A stretch of 56,452 nt of DNA from Polyangium fumosum (GCF_005144585.1 NZ_SSMQ01000082.1:1-56452), one strand, 5' to 3'; counted from the stretch's first letter, positions 15,466 through 24,743 are shown. Notes: generated by a model not told the origin, from the sequence alone. Numbers and translations are program-made.

Positions 15466-16656
15466 ATGACCAAGCCTACGATACGAATCTTGCAGTCCGT
15501 GGCCCTCGCGAGCGCGGTGGCCGGGCTGCTCACCGGATGCGGGTCGGATCCCGTGACGAGCGGCACGAAGCCTCTCTCCGAGGACGCGCCGCCCGTCATC
15601 GCGGCGTACGCGAACCTCGTGCATGGCTCGTACGTCGAAGCCATCGACGAGACCTCGTCGCTCAACGCCTCGCTCGCGCAGTTCGTGGCGGAGCCCTCGG
15701 AGGCGAGGTTCAAGGCCGCGCGCGAGGCGTGGCTCCTCGCGCGTGATCCCTACGGCCTGACCGAGGCCTTCCGCTTCTACGGCGGCCCCATCGACGACGA
15801 CGACGGTCCCGAGGGCCAGATCAATGCCTGGCCGATGGACGAAGCGCACGTCGATTACGTGGCGGGCGATCCGAATGCGGGCATCATCAACGACCCGGCG
15901 AAGTACCCGACGATCGACGAGGCCACGATCGCCTCGTTGAACGAGAATCCCGGTGAGAAGGACATCTCGACCGGCTACCACGCGATCGAGTTCCTGCTCT
16001 GGGGGCAGGACACGAATGCCGACGGCCCCGGACAGCGGCCGTACACCGATTACGTGCTCGACATGGGCACGGCCGCGAACCAGGACCGGCGCGGGCAGTA
16101 CCTCCTCGCAGCAGGAAAACTCGTGCTCGAGGATCTGAGCTCGGTCATGGCGGAGTGGACGCCGGAAGGCGGAGCTTATCGGGCGTCGTTCGTCGCGCTC
16201 CCGCCCGAGGAGGCGCTGCGCCGCATCCTGCTCGGCATCGGCAGCCTGAGCGGCGCCGAGCTCGCCGGCGAGCGCATGCAGGTCGCGTACGACACGAAGG
16301 AGCAGGAGGACGAGCACTCCTGTTTCAGCGACAACACGCACAAGGATCTGCTGAACAACGCGCTCGGCATTCAGAACGTCTACCTCGGCCGCCGCGGCCA
16401 GGTCGACCTGCCCGGGATCGACGATCTCGTGCGCGAGCGTGATCCGGCGCTCGACGCGCGCCTCCAGGCCGAAATGGAGGAGAGCATCGAAGCGATCAAG
16501 GCCATTGGAGAGCCCTTCGATCAGGCGATCCTCGGCGACGACACGGCGCCCGGTCGGCAGAAGGTGAAGAAGGCGATCGAAGCGCTCCGCAAGCAGACGG
16601 CGACGATCGTCGAGGTCGCGACGCTGCTCGGCATCAAGCTCAACATCGAGGAGTGA
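15466..16656 (+). CDS. Imelysin-family lipoprotein (IrpA-like), first of operon
   Basis: The 396-residue product has a lipoprotein signal (SAVAGLLTGCGS). The signature GxHxxE is intact: Gly170-Tyr-His172-Ala-Ile-Glu175 in DISTGYHAIEFLLWG. The family-typical segments LNNALGIQNVYLGRR and AYANLVHGSYVEAI are present, and the length is normal. Imelysins are periplasmic or outer-membrane proteins of iron acquisition (IrpA, EfeO-like M75 family); the old 'insulin-cleaving peptidase' role is doubtful. The Fur-like box lies directly upstream. The next gene starts 5 bp after the stop (or overlaps it if GTG 16653 is used), so this is the head of a four-gene operon. Confidence 0.92.
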   Translation: MTKPTIRILQSVALASAVAGLLTGCGSDPVTSGTKPLSEDAPPVIAAYANLVHGSYVEAIDETSSLNASLAQFVAEPSEARFKAAREAWLLARDPYGLTEAFRFYGGPIDDDDGPEGQINAWPMDEAHVDYVAGDPNAGIINDPAKYPTIDEATIASLNENPGEKDISTGYHAIEFLLWGQDTNADGPGQRPYTDYVLDMGTAANQDRRGQYLLAAGKLVLEDLSSVMAEWTPEGGAYRASFVALPPEEALRRILLGIGSLSGAELAGERMQVAYDTKEQEDEHSCFSDNTHKDLLNNALGIQNVYLGRRGQVDLPGIDDLVRERDPALDARLQAEMEESIEAIKAIGEPFDQAILGDDTAPGRQKVKKAIEALRKQTATIVEVATLLGIKLNIEE

Positions 16657-16661
16657 TCGCC

Positions 16662-18053
16662 ATGCGATGGCTCGTGTTTCCTGTCGTCTTCGTGGTCGTC
16701 GGTTGCGGCGCGGAGGCTCCTCCCGACGAGACCGGCCCCTCGGCCGAGCCGGGCGAGGAGCTCTCCGGCGGCGAGACCACGGTCCACGACACCTCGAAGA
16801 ACGCCTACTCGCTCTCGGCCCGCAACATGACGTCCGAGCGGCGCAGCGCGTTCTTCGTGGGAAACTCGTTTTTCAAGGAAAACTGGGTCATCGCTCCCTC
16901 CTCCACCGAGGGGCGGGACGGGCTCGGGCCGCTCTTCAATGCGCGTTCGTGCTCGTCCTGCCACCTCCTCGACGGCCGCGGCAGCCCGCCGGACGATCCG
17001 GCCGAGCCCCTCGTCTCGGTCCTGCTCCGGCTCAGCATCCCCGGCACGGACGCGCAGGGCGGCCCCGCTCCCGAGCCCACCTATGGCGGCCAGCTCCAGC
17101 CGCGCGCGATCCCGGGCGTCCTCCCCGAGGGCGACGCGTTCGTCGCGTATGAAGAAATGCCCGGCTCGTTCCCGGACGGCGAGACGTACAGCCTGCGCAA
17201 GCCCATTTACACGATCGCCGCCGCGCGCGGCGACATGCAGCCGGACACGAGGGTCTCGCCGCGCGTCGCGCCCGTGATGATTGGCCTCGGCTTGCTCGAA
17301 GCCGTCTCGGAGGAGGACATCCTCCGGGCCGAAGATCCGGACGACGCCGATGGCGACGGCATTTCGGGCCGGGCCAATCACGTATGGGACGTCGTGCGTG
17401 GCGCCACCGCGCTCGGTCGATTCGGCTGGAAGTCGAACCAACCGACGCTCATGCAGCAGACGGCGGGCGCGTTCCACGGCGACATCGGCATCACCACGTC
17501 GCTCTTCATGACCGAGGACTGCACCGACGCCCAGGCCGATTGCAAGGCTACCCCGACCGGCGGCGCCCCCGAGGCGAGCGAAAAGATCCTCGCGGACGTC
17601 GCGTTTTATTCGACGACCCTCGCCGTGCCCGCGCGCCGCGACGTCTCCGACCCCGTGGTCCTCGCCGGCAAGCGGCATTTCCTGGATCTCGGCTGCGGCA
17701 AATGCCACACGCCCGTGTTTCACACCGGGACCTTCGACGGCTACCCCGAGCTCTCGGGCCAGACGATTCGCCCCTTCACCGACCTCCTCTTGCACGACAT
17801 GGGCGAGGCGCTCGCGGACGACCGGCCCGACTTCAAGGCGGACGGGCGCGAGTGGCGCACGGCGCCGCTCTGGGGGATCGGCCTCTTGCGGGTCGTCAAT
17901 GGCCACGAAAATCTGCTACATGATGGCCGCGCGCGCGGCTTCGTCGAGGCCGTGCTCTGGCATGGCGGCGAGGCGGAAGGCTCCCGCGAGGCGTTCCGCG
18001 CCCTGCCGACCGAGGATCGCCGCGCGCTCGTTCGGTTCCTGGAGTCGTTATGA
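16662..18053 (+). CDS. Di-haem oxidoreductase (DHOR, PF06537-type)
   Basis: The 463-residue protein has a lipoprotein signal (FPVVFVVVGCGAE) and two c-type haem sites: Cys97-x-x-Cys100-His101 in RSCSSCHLLDGRG and Cys345-x-x-Cys348-His349 in GCGKCHTPVF. The stretches RDGLGPLFNARSC and APLWGIGLLRVVNGHENLLHDGRARG are hallmarks of the DHOR family, a MauG/CcpA relative. The length is as expected. ATG 16662 was preferred to the GTG at 16653 because GAGGAG precedes it at a normal distance. The start of the next gene overlaps its stop (ATGA). DHOR genes often sit between two imelysin genes; the redox substrate is unknown. Confidence 0.92.
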   Translation: MRWLVFPVVFVVVGCGAEAPPDETGPSAEPGEELSGGETTVHDTSKNAYSLSARNMTSERRSAFFVGNSFFKENWVIAPSSTEGRDGLGPLFNARSCSSCHLLDGRGSPPDDPAEPLVSVLLRLSIPGTDAQGGPAPEPTYGGQLQPRAIPGVLPEGDAFVAYEEMPGSFPDGETYSLRKPIYTIAAARGDMQPDTRVSPRVAPVMIGLGLLEAVSEEDILRAEDPDDADGDGISGRANHVWDVVRGATALGRFGWKSNQPTLMQQTAGAFHGDIGITTSLFMTEDCTDAQADCKATPTGGAPEASEKILADVAFYSTTLAVPARRDVSDPVVLAGKRHFLDLGCGKCHTPVFHTGTFDGYPELSGQTIRPFTDLLLHDMGEALADDRPDFKADGREWRTAPLWGIGLLRVVNGHENLLHDGRARGFVEAVLWHGGEAEGSREAFRALPTEDRRALVRFLESL

Positions 18054-19189
18054 GCTTGTCCCCGCCCGCCTTTCCTTCCCGGTCCGTCCTTGGCCTCACC
18101 GTCACGCTCGCCCTCGCGGCCGCCTCGTGCGGGACGCCGACGGCTGACGACACGGCGCAACGCGCGGTGATGAACGACCTCGCCCACGAGGTGATGCTGC
18201 CGATCTACGACGAGCTCGAACAAGGGGCGCTCCCGCTGCCGCCCGCCGTCGCGGCGTTCTGCGACGGGCCGACGGAGGCGACGCTCACGGCTGCGCAGGC
18301 GGCGTGGCGCGCGGCGCGCGTCCCGTGGAAACATGCCGAGGCATTCCGGTTCGGCCCCGTCGAGGACCTCCGCATCGGCAGCGCCATCGATTTCTGGCCC
18401 GCGCGCACCGACTCCATCGAGTCCGCGATCACCGCCGCGCCCGAGCCCGTCACGACCGCGCACATCGCCTCGCTCGGCGTGAGCACGAAGGGCTTGCCCG
18501 CGCTCGAATTCCTGCTCTTCGATCCGGCGGGCGGCAATGCCGCGGTCCTCGCGTCCCTCGGGGGCGCGGATGCGGCGGGGAAAAAGCGTTGCGCCTATGC
18601 ACGCGCGCTCGCCGACGCGATCGCCGCGGACACGACGACAGCGCAGGAGGCGTGGAGCCTCGAAGGCGGCGCGTTCGTGAATCAGGTCGCGAAGGCTGGC
18701 TCGGGCAGCACGTTGTTCCTGACGGGGCAAGACGGCATTGCGCGGGTCGTCAACCTTCTCATCGCCGCCATGATTGCGGTGAGCGAAAACCGGGTCTCGC
18801 GCCCGCTCGGCATCGTGAGCGGCACCGGCCCGGATCCCACGCTCGTCGAATCGCGCTTCAGCGACGACTCGATCGAAGACTTGCTCGGCACGCTCCGCGG
18901 CGTCGAGGACGTCTACCTCGGCCGCCACGGTGATCGCAGCGGGCGTGGCATCTCGGAGCTCGTCGCCGCGCGCAGCCCTGCCATCGATTCCTCCGTCAAG
19001 AAGGCCCTCGCGGACGCGATGGCTGCGACCTCGGCGGTCCCGGCGCCCCTGCGCACCGCGATCACGGACCATCCCGCGGCCGTCACCAAGGCGCAGGACG
19101 CATTGCGCGTCGTGCGGCGCCTCCTCTCCACCGACGTTGCCAGCGTCCTCGGTGTCGCCGTCACCTTGAGCGACAATGACGGCGACTGA
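18050..19189 (+). CDS. Imelysin-family lipoprotein, second copy
   Basis: This 379-residue paralogue of the first imelysin has a lipoprotein signal (LALAAASCGTP) and the family segments LPIYDELEQGALPLPP, AWRAARVPWKHAEAFRFGPV and RGVEDVYLGRHG. The metal-site motif is altered: Gly148-Leu-Pro150-Ala-Leu-Glu153, so the His of GxHxxE is replaced by Pro. In two-imelysin operons this asymmetry is usual, one copy having GxHxxE and the other not, which suggests a heterodimer-like division of labour. Its start overlaps the DHOR stop by 4 bp and its end overlaps the HTTM gene by 14 bp, implying translational coupling. Confidence 0.92.
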   Translation: MSLSPPAFPSRSVLGLTVTLALAAASCGTPTADDTAQRAVMNDLAHEVMLPIYDELEQGALPLPPAVAAFCDGPTEATLTAAQAAWRAARVPWKHAEAFRFGPVEDLRIGSAIDFWPARTDSIESAITAAPEPVTTAHIASLGVSTKGLPALEFLLFDPAGGNAAVLASLGGADAAGKKRCAYARALADAIAADTTTAQEAWSLEGGAFVNQVAKAGSGSTLFLTGQDGIARVVNLLIAAMIAVSENRVSRPLGIVSGTGPDPTLVESRFSDDSIEDLLGTLRGVEDVYLGRHGDRSGRGISELVAARSPAIDSSVKKALADAMAATSAVPAPLRTAITDHPAAVTKAQDALRVVRRLLSTDVASVLGVAVTLSDNDGD

Positions 19190-20585
19190 CGGCGCGCCGC
19201 GGGAGAGCCTCGTCGAGAGGCTCTTCCGCCCCGCCGACATCGCGTCCCTCGCCGCGTTCCGTATCCTCTTCGGCGCGCTCATGCTCGTGAGCATCGTCCG
19301 GTTCTGGGCGAACGGCTGGATCCGCGATTTTTACATCACCCCCCCGCTGCACTTTCATTACTTCGGTTTCTCGTGGGTCTCGCCCTGGCCGAGCGCGGGC
19401 ATGTACGCCCATTTCGTGGTCCTCGGCCTCGCGAGCGCCCTCGTCATGGTCGGGCTCTTCTACCGCGCCGCGGCGGCCGTCCTGTTCGTCGCGTTCACGT
19501 ACGTCGAGCTCCTGGAGAAGGCGACCTACCTCAATCACTATTACCTCATCAGCCTCCTCTCCTTTTTGATGATCTTCCTGCCGCTCCACCGGGCGGCGTC
19601 GATCGATGCGTGGCGAAACCCCGCGCTCGCGAGCCAAACGGCGCCGGCCTGGGTGCTCGCGCTTTTGCGTTTCCAGATCGGGGCCGTGTACGTCTTCGCG
19701 GGGATCGCGAAGCTCGGGCCGGATTGGCTCCTGCGCGGCGAACCGCTCGGCATCTGGCTCTCGGCGCACACGGACATCCCGCTCGTCGGCCCCTTCCTCG
19801 CCGAGCGCTGGGTCGCGCGCGCCGCGAGCTTCGTGGGCGCCGCGTTCGACCTCACGGTCGTGTTTTTCCTCCTGCGCGACCGCACCCGGCGCTTCGCATA
19901 TGCGGCAGTGCTCGGGTTTCATTTCGTGACGGGCATGCTCTTCCCGATCGGCGTCTTCCCGTGGATCATGTCCGCGTCCGCGCTGATCTTCTTCCCGCCG
20001 AGCTGGCCGCGCCCGCTCCTCGCGCGTTTCTCGCGCCGGTTTGTCCGTTCGATCCCCGAGGATCTCCCCGCCCCACCGCCCCCGCGGCCGCTCGGGACGC
20101 GGCGGCGCATCGGGATCGCCCTCGTCGCGGCGCACGTCATCGTGCAGATCGCGCTCCCGCTCCGCCATTTCCTTTACCCCGGGAACACGGCGTGGACCGA
20201 GGAGGGGTTCCGGTTTGCCTGGAGGGTCATGCTCGTGGAGAAGCTCGGCTTCGTCGAGCTCCGTGTGCACGAGCACGCGACGGGCCGGACGATCCACGCC
20301 GATCCTTCTCGATGGCTCACGCCGCTCCAGACGAAGATGATGGCGCAGGCCCCGGACATGATCCTCGAATTCGCGCACCACGTCGCCGACGATTACGCGC
20401 GCCGGGGCAAACACGTCGCCGTCTACGCCGACGCGTGGGTGACCATGAATGGCCGGCCGAGCCGGCGGATCATCGACCCGAACGTGGATCTCACGACCGT
20501 CCGGGACTCCTTGCTCCCCAAACCCTGGATCCTCCCGCTCGACGACAACGCCGTGCCGAGCGCCACCGCCTCCTCGCAGCATTGA
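19176..20585 (+). CDS. HTTM-domain (vitamin-K-dependent gamma-carboxylase-like) membrane protein
   Basis: The 469-residue protein has at least five hydrophobic helices in its first 280 residues and a soluble C-terminal part. The segment ELLEKATYLNHYYLISLL aligns with the GGCX region that carries the catalytic-base lysine before W-N-N-H-S-Y-L; here that would be Lys115, with Asn120-His121 retained. The following IFLPLHRAASID and FHFVTGMLFPIGVFPWIM are typical of the HTTM family. The C-terminal domain (QTKMMAQAPDMILEFAHHVA) also matches this class. It is encoded in an operon with two imelysins and a di-haem protein, so a modification or redox step of that system is plausible. Confidence 0.85.
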   Translation: MTATDGAPRESLVERLFRPADIASLAAFRILFGALMLVSIVRFWANGWIRDFYITPPLHFHYFGFSWVSPWPSAGMYAHFVVLGLASALVMVGLFYRAAAAVLFVAFTYVELLEKATYLNHYYLISLLSFLMIFLPLHRAASIDAWRNPALASQTAPAWVLALLRFQIGAVYVFAGIAKLGPDWLLRGEPLGIWLSAHTDIPLVGPFLAERWVARAASFVGAAFDLTVVFFLLRDRTRRFAYAAVLGFHFVTGMLFPIGVFPWIMSASALIFFPPSWPRPLLARFSRRFVRSIPEDLPAPPPPRPLGTRRRIGIALVAAHVIVQIALPLRHFLYPGNTAWTEEGFRFAWRVMLVEKLGFVELRVHEHATGRTIHADPSRWLTPLQTKMMAQAPDMILEFAHHVADDYARRGKHVAVYADAWVTMNGRPSRRIIDPNVDLTTVRDSLLPKPWILPLDDNAVPSATASSQH

Positions 20586-20624
20586 TCTGGTGATGCAGCC
20601 TCGGTCCGGCGTACCCTCGCGCCG

Positions 20625-21680
20625 ATGCCGCGCCTCCCGCTCGCCCTCGCTCTCGTCCTCGCCTCGTGCGGCGCTCCGGCGGCGCCCCCCGCGGCCCAGC
20701 CTGCATCCCCTGCGGCGTCCGCGCCTCCGCCGCCCGCACCTCCGCCCGTGCAGCCGGCGTGCGCCATCGCGGCCGACCTCCCGCCGCTCCTCCCGCCGCG
20801 CCTCGACCTCCGCGCGCCCGAGCCTTCACGGGAAAACCTCCGCGCGTGGGTCGATCTCCTCGCCGACCCCGCCCTCCACGGACGCGCCGCCGGCTCGGCC
20901 GACAACCGCCGCGTCGCCGATCTGCTCGCGCGCGCCTTCCTCTCGTTCGGTTTTTCCCCGCCCGAGGGCCACGACCCTTGTGTCCCCTTCGAGCGCGACG
21001 GCGTCCGTGATCAGAACGTCATTGTCCACCTCCGTGGAAAAGCCCGCCCCGACGGCCCCTTCGTCCTCGTCGGCGCCCATTACGACGCGCAGGGCGAGCG
21101 CGGCGGCGAGGTCTACCCCGGCGCCGACGACAATGCCTCCGGCATCGCCGCCTTGCTCGAAATCGCGCGCGTCCACGCCCTCCGCGGATCCGACCTCGAC
21201 CTCGTCGTCGTCGCCTTTGGCGCCGAGGAGCGCGGCGTGCTCGGGGCCGAGGCGTTCGTCGAGGCGCCCACGGTCCCGCTCGCGCGGCTCGCGCTCATGG
21301 TGAACCTCGACATGGTGGGCAGGCCCTTGCTCGACGGATCACCGCTCCGGCTCGTCGTCCCCCGCGCGTCCGAGGCGCTCGGGTTCGTCGTCGGCGCGCG
21401 GGACGGCGCAAAGACACGCGCGCTCCTCGATCGCGCCGCCGCGCGTGAGGACCGGCCCCTCTTTGGCATCCCCGAGGCCGCGTTTCGGCGCCTCGGATAC
21501 GCCTCCGACAGCGTCCCGTTTGGCCCGCACGCGCCCACGATCTTCCTCTCCGACGCCGCGCTCGCCGATTACCATCAGCCCACGGACACGCCCGACCTGA
21601 TCGATCTCGACCAGATCGGGCGCGCCGCGCGCCTCACGCTCACCCTCGTCGATGAAGTGCAAAAGGAGCGGCGGGAGTAA
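20625..21680 (+). CDS. M28-family zinc aminopeptidase, lipoprotein
   Basis: The 351-residue protein has a signal with lipobox (LVLASCGAP) and a long Pro/Ala linker. All M28 metal ligands are visible: His152 (GAHYDAQ), Asp168 (GADDNASG), Glu201-Glu202 (GAEERG), Asp229 (NLDMVG) and His317 (YHQPTDT). It therefore should be an active di-zinc aminopeptidase outside the cytoplasm. It starts 39 bp after the HTTM gene on the same strand and may be read through from the iron-related operon, though it is not needed for it. The gene converges with the next one, 13 bp between stops. Confidence 0.92.
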   Translation: MPRLPLALALVLASCGAPAAPPAAQPASPAASAPPPPAPPPVQPACAIAADLPPLLPPRLDLRAPEPSRENLRAWVDLLADPALHGRAAGSADNRRVADLLARAFLSFGFSPPEGHDPCVPFERDGVRDQNVIVHLRGKARPDGPFVLVGAHYDAQGERGGEVYPGADDNASGIAALLEIARVHALRGSDLDLVVVAFGAEERGVLGAEAFVEAPTVPLARLALMVNLDMVGRPLLDGSPLRLVVPRASEALGFVVGARDGAKTRALLDRAAAREDRPLFGIPEAAFRRLGYASDSVPFGPHAPTIFLSDAALADYHQPTDTPDLIDLDQIGRAARLTLTLVDEVQKERRE

Positions 21681-21693
21681 CGACCCGCGCGGC

Positions 21694-23010
21694 TCACCAG
21701 GCGAGCGCGACGCGCACCCGCGCGCTGCTCCCGTCGTCCGTACAGACGAACGCGCCGCGGCCGAGGGCTTTTTCGATACACACGGAGAGCTCGCGATCGG
21801 CCGTCCCGGCGACGACCTTGCCCAGGGCGGGCACGCCGTCCTCGCGGATGTCGAGATCCGCCACGATCACGCTGCCGGCAGGGGCCGCGCAACGCGCGAG
21901 CGGCGCGGCGAGCGAATCGACGTTGTCGATCACGAGCCGCTTGACGGCCGTATATCGCTTCTTCCCGTCGACCACCTGATCCATCGAATGCCAATCCTCC
22001 TCGACGTGGATGTTCGTGCTCGCCTCGATCACGCGCACCTCAGGCCGCGGCTTTCCGGTGAGATCCGGGGCCTCGTACCGCACGCGGATCGTACGCCGCC
22101 CGGGCCGCTTGCCCATCGCCGCCGAGCCGACCAGCGCCTGGCACACGCACGCCTCACGCGCGCCCTCGCGTCCATCCCGAACGTCGAGGTTTTCCTGTTC
22201 GCAATACCGCCCGCCCGCGTCGCCCTGCACGAGGAAATCGCGGCGCACGTCGTCGTCATTCGAAAAACACGCGACGAGGCTGCCCGCGCGGTCCTTCCAG
22301 TCCACCGAGCCGGCGTCACACTGGCCAAACGGCTTGTCCTCGCAGATCGTGATGGGTCCTTCGCGGAGCGCGGTTCTCTCGTCCCCCCGCGCCATGAGGC
22401 CGCCGACCACGCCTGCGCTCTCTTTCCGGACCAGCGACGCGAACGCCGCGCGATACCGATCCACGAGCCCGAGCTGCGGATTCCAGGGCCCCTCGAACGT
22501 CACGTCGGGGGCGCCGAAGCGCGATCCGAGGTTGATCCAGAGCACCTCGCCGCGCTCCCTGCCGACCCCGGCGATATGCATCACGTCGGTCGTCAACCAG
22601 CCCTCGTCATGGGCGCGCCGAGACAAGGGTTCGCCCTCGTAGGCGCATCGGTGCCCCGTTTTGGGGGAGACGCGCTGCAATTTCGGATCGGTCATCGCCG
22701 GCGCGAGAATGAGATAATCAGGCGCGAGCCGGGCGAGGTACGCCGCGAGCTCGGCGCGCAGGGCCGCACGCTCGGCGCGGAAGAGCTTGTCGTCCTCGAA
22801 GGGGAGCACGGCGACCTCGGGCCGATGGGCCTCGGCCGGCGGCTGCGCGGCGCCCTGTGCCGGCGGAGGCGGCTGCGGCGCCGACGCGAACTGCGGATCC
22901 GAGACGACGGTCGCTTGAAGCGGCGATTGGGCGATGCAGGAGACACCAAAAAGCGCGCTCCCGAGGGGCAGGAGCGCGGCGCGGGCGCGCGGGCGGGCGG
23001 AGGTCTTCAT
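21694..23010 (-). CDS. Putative lipoprotein with AgmX/PglI-type C-terminal domain
   Basis: The 438-residue protein starts at ATG 23010 with a signal sequence ending in a lipobox-like GVSCIAQ. After a Pro/Gln/Ala linker, residues about 70-120 (EVAVLPFEDDKLFRAERAAL) resemble TolB-type 'VAVLPF' domains. The centre is Cys-rich (ITICEDKPFGQCDAGS, RYCEQENLD, EACVCQALVG). The end, from about 375, reads VADLDIREDGVPALGKVVAG then CIEKALGRGAFVC. This resembles the carboxypeptidase-like tail seen in myxobacterial AgmX/PglI proteins. The function is unknown. It lies 11 bp downstream of the small lipoprotein gene at 23022, probably one operon. Confidence 0.65.
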   Translation of the reverse strand: MKTSARPRARAALLPLGSALFGVSCIAQSPLQATVVSDPQFASAPQPPPPAQGAAQPPAEAHRPEVAVLPFEDDKLFRAERAALRAELAAYLARLAPDYLILAPAMTDPKLQRVSPKTGHRCAYEGEPLSRRAHDEGWLTTDVMHIAGVGRERGEVLWINLGSRFGAPDVTFEGPWNPQLGLVDRYRAAFASLVRKESAGVVGGLMARGDERTALREGPITICEDKPFGQCDAGSVDWKDRAGSLVACFSNDDDVRRDFLVQGDAGGRYCEQENLDVRDGREGAREACVCQALVGSAAMGKRPGRRTIRVRYEAPDLTGKPRPEVRVIEASTNIHVEEDWHSMDQVVDGKKRYTAVKRLVIDNVDSLAAPLARCAAPAGSVIVADLDIREDGVPALGKVVAGTADRELSVCIEKALGRGAFVCTDDGSSARVRVALAW

Positions 23011-23021
23011 GGGAAAACGCT

Positions 23022-23375
23022 TCAATCGAGCGTGATCGTGAGGGTCTGCCCGATGACGTGACACTCGTCGGACGTCACGGTGACGTTCGCGGTCTTCGTC
23101 GCCATGTCGCGCGTCGCGGTAATGACGAAGTTGCCCGCCTCCTCCACGCCACAATCGTAGCTGTTCTCCACCACCTGCTCGCAGGCCTTCGACGGTCCGC
23201 CATTCACCGTATACGTGAGGTCCGCATCGGTGACGGCCGCGCCGGTGGCATCGACGACGTCGACGGTCACGGAAATGGCCGCGATCGTGGTACAGGCGAC
23301 CTCGTCGGAGCTGGAGCTACAAGCCACGAGCGGGATCAGGCAAAACGAGACGAGGGACGCGAGGAGGAGGCGCAT
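23022..23375 (-). CDS. Small lipoprotein with Ig-like domain
   Basis: The 117-residue product starts at ATG 23375 behind GGAGGAGG. MRLLLASLVSFCLIPLVAC is a signal peptide with lipobox LVAC. The rest is a single beta-sandwich-like domain, VTVDVVDATGAAVTDADLTY ending in HVIGQTLTITLD, with Cys pairs (ACEQ, YDCG, DECH). It resembles the carboxypeptidase-regulatory/Ig-like small lipoproteins frequent in myxobacteria. The gene is the first of a two-gene unit with 21694-23010 and is divergent from the peroxidase gene. Confidence 0.7.
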   Translation of the reverse strand: MRLLLASLVSFCLIPLVACSSSSDEVACTTIAAISVTVDVVDATGAAVTDADLTYTVNGGPSKACEQVVENSYDCGVEEAGNFVITATRDMATKTANVTVTSDECHVIGQTLTITLD

Positions 23376-23505
23376 GCCCGACGGCTTTACCGAGCGCTCG
23401 CCGGCCGGGGCAAATTCTCGGTGGAGACCAGCTTTCTCCGTTGGCACCTGATTTGCTCCGTCGCGCCGTCGAGCTTTCCCCCCTGGCGACGACGAGAGGT
23501 GCCTT

Positions 23506-24723
23506 GTGCGCAAGACGACGACGACTGGCTTGATCACCTTGATCTGCATGGCTGCCCTTGCCGCCTGCGAGGGCCCCGCCGCCGAGACGCCCGATCCCAT
23601 CGATCCCCCGGCGACGACCGACGACGACGGCCTCGATCTCCCCGCGACCCCGTACAACTACGCCGCGATCGAGCTCCCCGCGCATTTCCAGGGCCCGCTC
23701 GCGCAGGACCAGGACAACACGCCCGCGGAAAACCCCATCACCAACGACGGCGCGACGCTCGGCCGCGTGCTCTTCTACGACACGGCCCTTTCAAAAAACG
23801 GCGCCGTCGCCTGCGCCTCCTGCCACAAGCAGAAGGACGCCTTCTCCGACACGGCGCGCCTGAGCCTCGGCTTCGAGGGCGGCGAGACCGGGCGCAACTC
23901 GATGAGCGTCGTCGATGCCCGCTTCTACCGCAACGGCCGCTTCTTCTGGGACGAGCGCGCAGCCACACTCGAAGATCAAGTCCTCCGCCCAATCCAGGAT
24001 CCCGTCGAGATGGGCCTCACCCTCGACGAGCTCGTCGCGAACGTCTCGGCGCAAACCTACTACCCGAAGCTCTTCGAACAAGCCTTCGGCGACCCCACGA
24101 TCACCTCGGACCGCATCTCCCGCGCCCTCGCGCAGTTCGTCCGCTCGATCGTCTCCTACCGCTCCCGCTTCGACGAGGGCATCGAAGCCGCAGGCGGCGA
24201 CATCCAGGCAGCCTTCCCCACCTTCACGCCCGAGGAGAACGCAGGCAAAGCCCTCTTCCTCGGCCCCGCGGGCGGCTGCGCGGCCTGCCACCTCGACGAG
24301 GGCCCGCCCCACCCGCCGCCGCGCCGGAACAACGCGTTCTTTTACATCGCCATCCCCACGAACAACGGCCTCGACGCCACGACCGACGGCGACGACAACG
24401 GCCTCGGCGAGATCACCGGCAACCCACAAGACAACGGCCGCTTCAAGTCCCCCTCGCTCCGCAACGTGGCACTCACCGGCCCCTACATGCACGACGGCCG
24501 CTTCGAAACCCTCGACCAGGTCGTCGAGCATTACAACGCCGGCGTGAAGCCCCACCCGAACCTCGACCCACGCCTGCGCATCCAAGGCTCGACCGAGCCG
24601 CGCAAGCTAAACCTCACGCCCGACCAAAAAGCCTCCCTCGTCGCATTCCTGAAGACACTCACCGACGAGAAGCTGCTCGCCGATCCGATGTACGCAGACC
24701 CCTTCGAGAAGGACGCGCCCTGA
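23506..24723 (+). CDS. Di-haem cytochrome c peroxidase (CcpA/MauG family)
   Basis: The 405-residue protein starts at GTG 23506 and has a lipoprotein signal (MAALAACEGP). Two haem-attachment sites are seen: Cys103-x-x-Cys106-His107 (VACASCHKQKDAF) and Cys258-x-x-Cys261-His262 (GCAACHLDEGP). The segments ALSKNGAVACASCH, SLGFEGGETGRNSMSV and FKSPSLRNVALTGPYMHDGR are standard for this family, the last carrying a Met-His that can ligate haem. It would reduce H2O2 in the periplasm or oxidise a protein partner as MauG does. It is a separate transcription unit, 21 bp upstream of repeat copy R3. Confidence 0.92.
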   Translation: MRKTTTTGLITLICMAALAACEGPAAETPDPIDPPATTDDDGLDLPATPYNYAAIELPAHFQGPLAQDQDNTPAENPITNDGATLGRVLFYDTALSKNGAVACASCHKQKDAFSDTARLSLGFEGGETGRNSMSVVDARFYRNGRFFWDERAATLEDQVLRPIQDPVEMGLTLDELVANVSAQTYYPKLFEQAFGDPTITSDRISRALAQFVRSIVSYRSRFDEGIEAAGGDIQAAFPTFTPEENAGKALFLGPAGGCAACHLDEGPPHPPPRRNNAFFYIAIPTNNGLDATTDGDDNGLGEITGNPQDNGRFKSPSLRNVALTGPYMHDGRFETLDQVVEHYNAGVKPHPNLDPRLRIQGSTEPRKLNLTPDQKASLVAFLKTLTDEKLLADPMYADPFEKDAP

Positions 24724-24743
24724 GCCCAATGGCAAGCCGCCGC

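Noticed and set aside
24718-24735. CTGAGCCCAATGG after the peroxidase gene as an IS end
   Set aside because: Only the first six bases match the IS terminal repeat, and part of it is the TGA stop of the gene; no partner end or target duplication is found around copy R3.
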